A program made the position numbers and the translations under genes. A stretch of 23,779 bases of DNA from NIOZ-UU13 sp049287505 (lineage in GTDB: Bacteria; Planctomycetota; Phycisphaerae; Sedimentisphaerales; Anaerobacaceae): assembly GCA_049287505.1 (NCBI GenBank), contig JBAQFY010000202.1:1-23779 (forward strand), given 5' to 3'. The notes beneath the pieces are model-generated. The model was not told where the DNA came from. It saw only the letters and a list, made by a program, of their open reading frames with translations, and searched no databases. Positions within the stretch are counted from its first letter, which is position 1. The number at the start of each line of letters is the position of its first letter. Positions 6,664-13,095 of this stretch are shown piece after piece.

Positions 6664-7860
6664 ATGAACAAGGAGGGGATGTTACGGAACGCAAAGGACC
6701 ATTGTTTTTTTATGGGCTTAAACGATAGTGGTGCGGAATTATGTAAAGCTAATACTGTCTATGGTATTGCGGGTATTCATTATGTTCAAAATCAACTTGA
6801 TATAAGCCCAAATGCTACTTTTATTTCCACCCCAGATATGACCATTACCAGAAATTCGAGTCGGTGGGGAAGCGGATTTGGCTATGGTGGAAAGATAAGC
6901 TGGGGAGCGGGAAACGATGACCTTGTTGTTCTTGATGTAAAACCTAATGCGTGTGGAATGCTGGTAGGAGGTCTGGAGGAACTGCCCGATATTGAGAGTT
7001 TGATTAAAGAATTATATAAATTGGAGGCGAGCGCAATAGAGATAGACGGTATTAAGGTTATTTGGGACTTTTACAAGAGCAACCATTTTATAGATGTGTT
7101 TCGAGTAAAACCTGTTATAAAGCTGGATCAAAATCTACCACCATATGCTTTTATCATACACGGAGCCGCCGGTGAGTTTAAGGGAGATAATAAATCAGGC
7201 TTTGGAATATATTATGACGCAAGTAAGCAATTGCGTGAGATGACGGAAAACGTTGAAACACCTTTTGGAGAGTTTCATATTCTTACAGGTAGTAGTGCTA
7301 AAAAGTATTTTGAACAGTATCAACGCGCTGAGAATCACTCAAAGAAAAAAAGAATAATGGCCGCTGAATTCTTGTTTGGAAAATTCATAGAAATTTCTAA
7401 TGAGACTCATCAGGGGCTTATAAATATGAATGAAATAGCATTGGGTTGTCATTATTTCAGTAATCAGACTACTCTTTTCCCGCTTACTTTAAGAGCGGAT
7501 TTACCCGCATACCTGGTTAGGGGTAATACCAATCTTAGCCCTGAAAGTATAGAACTGTTAGGTTTTGAAAAAAGAGCGAAAAAACTTGGCCTTTATGAGA
7601 GGCTCTTAAACGCCAATATTATCCCACATGGTGGAGGATATGTTTTACCGGATATTCTAACCGTAAATAAAGTGACACAAGTTAGTGGAAAGAGATACTT
7701 TGAAGTTGAGATGCAGAATGATAGGGGTAAAGAAATTATACGCGAAGTGCGGGAGTTACCTTACGAATACAGGGGGCGAAAGGTCGTTTTGCGTACTTTG
7801 GAAATTGGGTCGATAGAGATTGTTGCCAAGCTGACCCCGGAATATGTTCTGAAAATATAA
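6664..7860 (+). CDS. hypothetical protein, about 399 residues
   Basis: I do not recognise this family. The frame is long, has no signal peptide or membrane segment, and seems cytoplasmic. Notable stretches are SSRWGSGFGYGGKISWG, VVLDVKPNACGMLVGGLEELPD, PPYAFIIHGAAGEF and NIIPHGGGYVLPD. These Gly-rich turns and the conserved-looking HGGG suggest an enzyme, but this is a guess. The codons look more AT-rich than in the right-hand cluster. Two starts compete. ATG 6664 has no ribosome site; ATG 6679 follows AAGGAGG by only two bases. A frame back to 6583 would overlap the previous gene and is rejected. It lies eight bases after the DksA-like gene. Confidence 0.7.
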   Translation: MNKEGMLRNAKDHCFFMGLNDSGAELCKANTVYGIAGIHYVQNQLDISPNATFISTPDMTITRNSSRWGSGFGYGGKISWGAGNDDLVVLDVKPNACGMLVGGLEELPDIESLIKELYKLEASAIEIDGIKVIWDFYKSNHFIDVFRVKPVIKLDQNLPPYAFIIHGAAGEFKGDNKSGFGIYYDASKQLREMTENVETPFGEFHILTGSSAKKYFEQYQRAENHSKKKRIMAAEFLFGKFIEISNETHQGLINMNEIALGCHYFSNQTTLFPLTLRADLPAYLVRGNTNLSPESIELLGFEKRAKKLGLYERLLNANIIPHGGGYVLPDILTVNKVTQVSGKRYFEVEMQNDRGKEIIREVRELPYEYRGRKVVLRTLEIGSIEIVAKLTPEYVLKI

Positions 7861-8041
7861 GAAGGTGGTGAATAGGTTGAGTACTTAGGAACTATTTCCT
7901 ATGTAATCGCGAAAATTTTCATTGTTTGCATTTTTTTGCTGAAAAGATATTGTAAGTAATCAAGATTTCGAGGAAAAGCGGGGCAGATAATTACGAACCC
8001 GCTTATCAACAATTACTTTTTAATTTCATGGAGGTATTAAA
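7861..8041 (+). other. leader region with hairpins before a micro-ORF
   Basis: No gene is seen here. Two inverted repeats are present: TAGGAA-CTAT-TTCCTA (7886-7901) and AAGCGGG / CCCGCTT (7976-7982 with 7998-8004, 15-base loop). Neither is followed by a T-run, so neither is an obvious terminator. A possible weak promoter (TTGCAT near 7926, then TATTGT about 16 bases on) precedes the second hairpin. If used, it would give the small ORF at 8042 a structured leader. Confidence 0.35.
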
Positions 8042-8101
8042 ATGGCAAAAAAGAAAACAAAGAAAAAAGCAACAAAGAAGAAAACAGCGAAGAAGAAATA
8101 A
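8042..8101 (+). CDS. lysine-rich micro-protein (19 residues)
   Basis: The ORF encodes MAKKKTKKKATKKKTAKKK: 13 of 19 residues are Lys, the rest Ala, Thr and Met. It resembles the tail repeats of bacterial histone H1-like proteins but stands alone. Evidence that it is a gene: GGAGG at 8030-8034, exactly seven bases before the ATG; a clean stop; and a strong intrinsic terminator 26 bases after the stop. The adenine-rich coding sequence could also be a chance low-complexity run. A role in nucleic-acid or acidic-protein binding is guessed from charge only. Confidence 0.55.
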   Translation: MAKKKTKKKATKKKTAKKK

Positions 8102-8106
8102 ATACT

Positions 8107-8125
8107 TGATAATTTCAAATTATCA
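8107..8125. repeat. 19-bp perfect AT-rich palindrome
   Basis: TGATAATTT-C-AAATTATCA is a perfect 9+1+9 palindrome starting six bases after the micro-ORF stop codon and ending one base before the terminator stem. It could be a protein-binding site or an extra RNA hairpin stabilising the transcript end. Confidence 0.5.
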
Positions 8126-8126
8126 T

Positions 8127-8162
8127 AAAGCCATCAGTGTAAGTACATTGATGGCTTTTTTT
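8127..8162 (+). terminator. intrinsic terminator of the micro-ORF
   Basis: A 14-bp stem (8127-8140 with 8145-8158, one G-U pair) closes on the four-base loop AAGT and runs into seven T (8156-8162). It is one of the two strongest rho-independent terminators in the window and lies right after the lysine-rich micro-ORF. Confidence 0.85.
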
Positions 8163-8236
8163 CAATAGCAAGCTGCATACTAATCTCGATTGTCCTGACA
8201 CTTGTCCTCCGGCTCATCAATTATTACCACCGTTGA
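8159..8236 (+). pseudogene. 3' remnant of a second DUF2905 gene
   Basis: These 78 bases match the last 26 codons of the DUF2905 gene (843-920) in the same frame, including the stop, at 66 of 78 positions by eye. Its translation FSIASCILISIVLTLVLRLIN differs from the intact copy mostly by conservative changes. The similarity begins at the terminator T-run and stops at the TGA. No first half or start codon is present. It is a truncated paralogue, not a working gene. Confidence 0.75.
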
Positions 8237-8309
8237 GACGTGGGCTGTTTGTTACTCCACAGACAGAAAATTATCATTTTGATTTTATCCCCGCCGAGAT
8301 ATAATCAAT

Positions 8310-8366
8310 CCCGTTAGAAATTTGGTGAACAAACCCAAACCGGCACAAAAGACAATTTCTAACGGG
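8310..8366. repeat. dispersed 13-bp-arm palindrome, copy A (polX leader)
   Basis: CCCGTTAGAAATT (8310-8322) and AATTTCTAACGGG (8354-8366) pair perfectly over 13 bp with a 31-base spacer. The same arm core recurs at 10904-10965 and 13557-13594. The GGGG at the right end (8364-8367) lies eight bases before the polX ATG and is the only purine-rich stretch able to act as its ribosome site, so the hairpin could occlude translation. Confidence 0.75.
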
Positions 8367-8375
8367 GAAAACCTT

Positions 8376-10115
8376 ATGAAAAATGCCATTCTGAGCGAGC
8401 TTTTTGATGAGATGGCTGATGTTATGGAGATACTCGGCGAGGACCGTTTCCGCATCAACAGCTATCGAAAAGTCGCGCGTGTTATTGGCGATATGCCAAC
8501 AGACGTCGAGACACTGCTGGTATCAGGGCAATTAGCAAAGACGCCCGGCATCGGGAAATCAAGCCTTGCTAAAATTGAAGAGTTTATGAAGGCCGGCAAG
8601 ATAACCGCCCACCAGGAGCTGCTGAAAAAAATCCCGCCGACGTTATTGGAATTGCTCACCATACCCGGTATGGGGCCAAAGGGAGTAAAAGCGGTCTATG
8701 AAAAACTAAATGTGACGAGCATCGATAAACTGAAAAGTGCAATTAAGAGCGGTTCGCTTGCTACCCTGCCCGGCTTTGGCGATAAAAAGGCTGCGGCAAT
8801 CACAAGAGGGATAGAATTTCTGGAAAAGTCCACTGGCCGAATACGCCTTGACCAGGCAATGGAGGCGGCGGAGCTGGTTACTTATTTGCTCAGGGGGCTG
8901 TCCGGCACTCATAGAATCCAAACCGCCGGCTCGCTGCGACGCCGAGCCGAGACTATCGGGGATGTCGATATACTCGTCTCTTCCGGTAGGAGTAAGAAAG
9001 CCTCTGAGCGGATTATAGAAGGATTTACCAGTGCAGAATTCGTTGAAGAGGTCCTTGCAGCGGGGCCTACAAAAGGCTCAGCGATTATCCAAACAACAAC
9101 CTGCCCCGTTCAGGTTGATGTGCGTGTCGTACCACAGGAGAGTTTCGGCGCTGCGGCACAATACTTTACCGGCTCAAAAGAGCATAATGTGCGATTGAGA
9201 GAAATCGCCATGAAGTCTAAGTTGAAGCTGAATGAATACGGTCTATTTAAGGCAGAAAAGATGGTTGCCGGCCCGGACGAGGAGGAAATCTATCGGAAGC
9301 TCGGACTTGATTATATCCAGCCGCTGCTGCGCGAAGACCGGGGTGAGGTTGAGGCGGCAAAGACGAATTCTTTGCCTGAGCTGATTAGGATTGGTGATAT
9401 CGAAGGTGACTTACACGTGCATACAAATGCATCCGATGGGGACTGTGATATATCTGATATTGTCCGGGCTGCAAAAGAGATAGGTTATAAATATATTTGT
9501 ATTACGGACCACTCGCAGTCATCAGCAATCGCCAATGGTCTGTCGGCTGAACGATTGGCTCAGCAGATTAAGGAAATCCGCAAGCTCAATGAAGAGCTTA
9601 AAGGTATAGCTATCCTGGCTGGAACAGAGGTTGACATCCATGCCGATGGGTCCTTGGATTTCGATGATAAATTACTCGCTGAGCTGGATTTTGTAATAGC
9701 TTCTATACATTCGGGCCTTGCCAGCTCACGTGAAAAGGTAACAATCCGCACATTGAAGGCGATGGATAATCCGTATGTAAATTGTATTGGTCACCCGACG
9801 GGCAGACTCATCGGTCAGCGAGAGGCAATGGACCTTGATATAGCCGCTGTTATCAAGCGTGCCGCTGAGACTCATACGGCCCTGGAGGTCAATGCGAATC
9901 CATGGCGTCTGGACCTTAAGGATACGCACTGCAGGATGGCAATCGAGGCGGGAGTTAAGCTGGTGATTGGAACCGATGCGCACAGTGCTGCCGGTCTCGG
10001 CCTGATGGGCTTTGGGGTGGCGACCGCCGCGCGAGGGTGGGCAACGAAGGCCGATGTGCTAAATACTTGTTCGGCTGCTAAAATCAAAAGCTGGGCCAAA
10101 ACCAAAAGAACATAA
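8376..10115 (+). CDS. polX: DNA polymerase/3'-5' exonuclease PolX
   Basis: From ATG 8376 the protein has 579 residues, the usual size for bacterial PolX. The N-terminal 8-kDa-like region has helix-hairpin-helix turns (TPGIGKS near 56, IPGMGPK near 96, LPGFGDK near 131). The nucleotidyltransferase palm shows AGSLRRRAETIGDVDILV, with the metal-binding Asp pair in GDVD (195-198) and the third Asp in VQVDVR (248). The C-terminal PHP domain has DLHVHTNASDGD (345 on), ITDHSQSS, GTEVDIH, ASIHS, GHPTGR, EVNANP and GTDAHS, so the metal-dependent exonuclease site looks intact. The role is gap filling in base-excision repair. A TTG at 8322 would add 18 residues encoded by repeat copy A and is rejected. 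Confidence 0.96.
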   Translation: MKNAILSELFDEMADVMEILGEDRFRINSYRKVARVIGDMPTDVETLLVSGQLAKTPGIGKSSLAKIEEFMKAGKITAHQELLKKIPPTLLELLTIPGMGPKGVKAVYEKLNVTSIDKLKSAIKSGSLATLPGFGDKKAAAITRGIEFLEKSTGRIRLDQAMEAAELVTYLLRGLSGTHRIQTAGSLRRRAETIGDVDILVSSGRSKKASERIIEGFTSAEFVEEVLAAGPTKGSAIIQTTTCPVQVDVRVVPQESFGAAAQYFTGSKEHNVRLREIAMKSKLKLNEYGLFKAEKMVAGPDEEEIYRKLGLDYIQPLLREDRGEVEAAKTNSLPELIRIGDIEGDLHVHTNASDGDCDISDIVRAAKEIGYKYICITDHSQSSAIANGLSAERLAQQIKEIRKLNEELKGIAILAGTEVDIHADGSLDFDDKLLAELDFVIASIHSGLASSREKVTIRTLKAMDNPYVNCIGHPTGRLIGQREAMDLDIAAVIKRAAETHTALEVNANPWRLDLKDTHCRMAIEAGVKLVIGTDAHSAAGLGLMGFGVATAARGWATKADVLNTCSAAKIKSWAKTKRT

Positions 10116-10144
10116 GAAGTGAAAAACACAAAACACAAAGCACA

Positions 10145-10212
10145 AATTGGTAACAGGTGAGTAGTGAGTGGTGAGTATTCAACTCACTAATTAACCACCC
10201 ACCAATTAACCA
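10145..10212. repeat. intergenic inverted and direct repeats between polX and the NTPase gene
   Basis: AATTGGT (10145-10151) and ACCAATT (10201-10207) enclose a hairpin GTGAGT-ATTCA-ACTCAC (10171-10187). AATTAACCA is also directly repeated at 10189-10197 and 10204-10212. The segment fills the gap between the two genes. It has no T-run, so it is not a simple terminator. Confidence 0.45.
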
Positions 10213-10220
10213 TTGTGGTT

Positions 10221-10796
10221 ATGTCACTGAAATCCGCTAAGATTTTGTTAACAGGTCTGCCGGGGTGCGGCAAGACGACCGCCATAATGAAGATTATAGA
10301 TACTCTTGGGTGCGAAAAAGTAGCTGGTTTTTATACACAGGAGATACGCCGGGGCGACATACGTAAAGGTTTTAGCTGGAAACGCCTCGATGGTGCAGAA
10401 GGGACACTTGCTCACGTTGACATTAAGGGGCGTTTTAAGGTGGGCAAATATGGCGTGGATGTTGCGGGCTTTGAAGAAGCTGTTGTGCCGATTCTGGATG
10501 TTGAGCGAGCTAATACCGAGTTGTTTGTTATTGATGAGATTGGAAAGATGGAATGCCAGTCCAAGAAGTTTGTCGCTGCGGTACGCCGGCTCTTTGCGTC
10601 TGAGAAGCCGGTATTGGCCACGGTGGCACAGAAGGGTACAGGCCTTATTTATGAAGTGAAGAATTATTCCGACACCCAACTATTTAAACTAACCCGTTCT
10701 GACCGTGATAAAACCATAGCCGAAATCTTGGAAATCCTTTCATTTTTGAAGACACCTTTACAGAAAATTGGGAATCCACGAAATGTGGGACGTTGA
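10221..10796 (+). CDS. THEP1-type nucleoside-triphosphatase
   Basis: A 191-residue P-loop protein. Walker A is GLPGCGKTT (12-20), and the block CEKVAGFYTQEIRRGDIRKGFSW after it is typical of the THEP1/DUF265 NTPase family. The Walker B region is ELFVIDEIGKMEC, with the characteristic DEIGKME. ATVAQKGTGLI follows. Purified archaeal, Aquifex and human relatives hydrolyse NTPs slowly; the cellular job is unknown. The ATG at 10221 is used; no ribosome site is visible, and a GTG at 10215 would add two residues. It ends 46 bases before the next gene. Confidence 0.88.
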   Translation: MSLKSAKILLTGLPGCGKTTAIMKIIDTLGCEKVAGFYTQEIRRGDIRKGFSWKRLDGAEGTLAHVDIKGRFKVGKYGVDVAGFEEAVVPILDVERANTELFVIDEIGKMECQSKKFVAAVRRLFASEKPVLATVAQKGTGLIYEVKNYSDTQLFKLTRSDRDKTIAEILEILSFLKTPLQKIGNPRNVGR

Positions 10797-10842
10797 GAAT
10801 TATGGGGCGCAGACTGTAATGCTTCAGTTTAGGAGAGTATCT

Positions 10843-11769
10843 ATGTCGGAAGATTGGGCCGAGGAAATAACAGAGCGGATTTTGAAGCGGGGCTTATTGG
10901 AGTCCCCGTTAGGAGTCCACGGCAATGGGTCACCAGACCGCCGGGGGGACTTACTTCTAACGGGGCAAGTGGGCATCTGTCTTATTCTGGGTGCTGCGGA
11001 TACCGGCAAAACCGCCCTGGCGGCGGCTCTAACCGGGCGGTTGGTTCAGAGCCAAGCCGTTGGTATTATTGATGCGGATATAGGCCAGTCTCATATCGGG
11101 CCGCCTACAACGGTCGGGTGGGCCGTTGTCGATAGGCCGCATGTTGATTTTTCACAGCTTATGCCCGGCGGTATCAGCTTTGTTGGCGATGTAACGCCGG
11201 TTGGACATCTTCTTCAGTTGACTGCGGCCATTACTCAATGTGTTCAGCAAGTATCCAAAGTTACCGATTTAATCATAATTGATACGCCTGGTTTTATTAA
11301 CGGGCCGGCAGCGAGCGCTTTGTGGTGGACGGTGCAACGAATATTAAAACCGAAATTGATACTGGCGGTGAAGCACGATAATGAGCTGAGTGATATCCTT
11401 GCGGGCCTGCAGAACCTCGGCTCGCATATTGAGCTTGTAAAAGCACCGCCGCAGATACCGACCAAATCGCCACAGGCCAGACGCAGATATCGACAGGACA
11501 AATTTAAGAGGTACTTTCAGGACTCTCAACTTTATAATATCAGCTTGAGTAACGTAGCGATACAGGCCGGCAGGAATTTGAGGAGCGAAAGTCTGATTGG
11601 TCGGCTGGTTGCTTTAAGAGATGAAAAAGGAATAGATTTAGCAATAGGTATAATAAATGACCGGCAGGATGATAAGGATATAGTTGTCATTAAAGCACCA
11701 CAGTTCGATATTAGTCAGATTCGTTGTCTTGTTATAGGAGATGTAAGCATAGATATTGCTGGTGAATAA
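10843..11769 (+). CDS. Clp1-like polynucleotide 5'-hydroxyl kinase
   Basis: A 308-residue P-loop protein. Walker A GAADTGKTA (50-58), the block GIIDADIGQSHIGPPTTVGWA (74 on) and LIIIDTPGFINGPAA (143 on) match the Clp1/Grc3/Nol9 family, which phosphorylates 5'-OH ends of RNA. DADxGQ and PPTT are the family hallmarks. The second half (after about 190) is less conserved, and the eukaryotic Clp1 N- and C-terminal domains are absent, so it is a minimal kinase. AGGAG lies seven bases before ATG 10843; the frame can be extended to 10768, but without a ribosome site. Residues 21-41 are encoded by palindrome copy B just before the P-loop strand. The rtcA ATG is one base after its stop. Confidence 0.85.
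   Translation: MSEDWAEEITERILKRGLLESPLGVHGNGSPDRRGDLLLTGQVGICLILGAADTGKTALAAALTGRLVQSQAVGIIDADIGQSHIGPPTTVGWAVVDRPHVDFSQLMPGGISFVGDVTPVGHLLQLTAAITQCVQQVSKVTDLIIIDTPGFINGPAASALWWTVQRILKPKLILAVKHDNELSDILAGLQNLGSHIELVKAPPQIPTKSPQARRRYRQDKFKRYFQDSQLYNISLSNVAIQAGRNLRSESLIGRLVALRDEKGIDLAIGIINDRQDDKDIVVIKAPQFDISQIRCLVIGDVSIDIAGE
10904..10965. repeat. dispersed 13-bp-arm palindrome, copy B (inside the Clp1-like gene)
   Basis: CCCCGTTAGGAGT (10904-10916) and ACTTCTAACGGGG (10953-10965) pair over 13 positions with one G-T pair and a 36-base spacer. The element is read in-frame as SPLGVHGNGSPDRRGDLLLT, a Gly/Pro/Arg-rich loop before the P-loop. It is read in a different frame from copy C. Confidence 0.75.
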
Positions 11770-11770
11770 T

Positions 11771-12877
11771 ATGGAAACGGTTTTCATAAATGGCAGCACC
11801 GGCGAGGGTGGAGGGCAGATACTGCGAACGAGCCTGACGTTGGCCTGCATAACCGGCAAGAGTCTGCGTATTGAAAACATCCGTGCCGCCCGCCGCAATC
11901 CCGGCCTGGCCAAACAGCATTTAAGCTGCGTTCAGGCCGCCTGTCAAATCTGCAACGGCCAATGCCGGGGAGCTTCTCTGCGCTCGCAAGTGTTGGATTT
12001 TCAGCCGGGGCCTGTTCAGGGGGGCGATTTTTCTTTTGATATTGGTTCGGCAGGCTCAGCGTCTTTGGTCGTTCAAACCGTCTTACCCGCTTTGTTTTTA
12101 GCCGACAGGCCTTCTATGGTTAATGTAACCGGCGGGACGCATAATCCGCTGGCTCCGCCGTTTGATTTTCTCTGCGAGACCTTTCTGCCCGCTATCGGCA
12201 ATGCAGGTTTTGAGGGCGATTGCAAACTGATAAAGCACGGCTTTTATCCTGCCGGCGGCGGAAAAATAACTTTTGACATCAAGCCTTGGCAAAAAGGCAC
12301 AGAGCAAATAATTGATATTTGCGAGCCGAGCAGCCCCGCCGAAGGCGGGTTTGATATAGTCCAGGGCTTCGCCCTGGCACAAATTTATGCCCGGATATAC
12401 ATTGCTAAGCTGCCTTCCCATATCGCACAGCGACAGCGGAAACTATTGCTCGAGAGCGGACTGAATATTCAGAACATCGAACATATTGAAGTAACGGATT
12501 CTGATGGGCCGGGAAATTGTGTGATGATTCGGCTTTGCATCGGCGATAGAACGACAATATTCACCGCATTTGGAATGAAAGGCAAACCATCTCAGGATGT
12601 AGTTGGTGAGGTCGTCAATCTGACCAGGGATTTCTTAGCCAGCGGTGCTGCCGTTGACCGTTTTTTAGCCGACCAGCTTTTGATTTATATGGCGATGAAT
12701 TCCTGTTTTGTGAAAGATAACAAAATGGGGGCCCGCTCAAAGAGCGGCTGTTACACGACTAATGAGCTTTCCACTCACCTTTCGACAAATATGGACGTAA
12801 TAAAGAAATTTCTGCCTGTTGATTTCGTTTTGGAGCAGCAAAAACAGCTCTATAAAATTTCCTGCCGATATGAGTAA
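11771..12877 (+). CDS. rtcA: RNA 3'-terminal phosphate cyclase
   Basis: A 368-residue RtcA; the E. coli enzyme has 338. It converts a 3'-phosphate RNA end to a 2',3'-cyclic phosphate using ATP. The N-terminus INGSTGEGGGQILRTSLTLA, then NIRAARRNPGLAKQH, FDIGSAGSASLVVQT, TGGTHNPLAPPFDF and GFYPAGGGK are family blocks. The adenylated catalytic His is His336 in LSTHLSTNMDV, followed by FLPVDF. GGTGA five bases before ATG 11771 lies inside the end of the Clp1-like gene, and one base separates the genes, so translation is coupled. No rtcB or rtcR is visible in the window. A TTG at 11756 would add five residues and is not needed. Confidence 0.96.
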   Translation: METVFINGSTGEGGGQILRTSLTLACITGKSLRIENIRAARRNPGLAKQHLSCVQAACQICNGQCRGASLRSQVLDFQPGPVQGGDFSFDIGSAGSASLVVQTVLPALFLADRPSMVNVTGGTHNPLAPPFDFLCETFLPAIGNAGFEGDCKLIKHGFYPAGGGKITFDIKPWQKGTEQIIDICEPSSPAEGGFDIVQGFALAQIYARIYIAKLPSHIAQRQRKLLLESGLNIQNIEHIEVTDSDGPGNCVMIRLCIGDRTTIFTAFGMKGKPSQDVVGEVVNLTRDFLASGAAVDRFLADQLLIYMAMNSCFVKDNKMGARSKSGCYTTNELSTHLSTNMDVIKKFLPVDFVLEQQKQLYKISCRYE

Positions 12878-13095
12878 AGTCCACTATGTTTTGATATGCC
12901 TGGTTTTACGATCTTTGTGTTAAGTACCGGTTTTGCAATATGCAACAAAATATAAATCCTGGCGAAAGAAAGTCTTGCCATATTGTACCGGAGAAGTTAA
13001 AGTTTTGCGAAATATTATTTCCGGCAAAGCAAGTTTGAGGAAGGGCAGCCCATAGGTCGCAAACTGCGAAGCCATTAAAAGGAGCTAAAGGAGAA

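Noticed and set aside
8322..8375. TTG start giving an 18-residue N-terminal extension of PolX
   Set aside because: The extension is encoded by the palindrome, no ribosome site precedes it, and PolX normally begins near the ATG at 8376.
12878..13095. small gene or terminator between rtcA and the acyl-CoA ligase
   Set aside because: Only short repeats (CAATATG/CATATTG, TACCGG twice) were seen; no T-run hairpin and no frame with a ribosome site.
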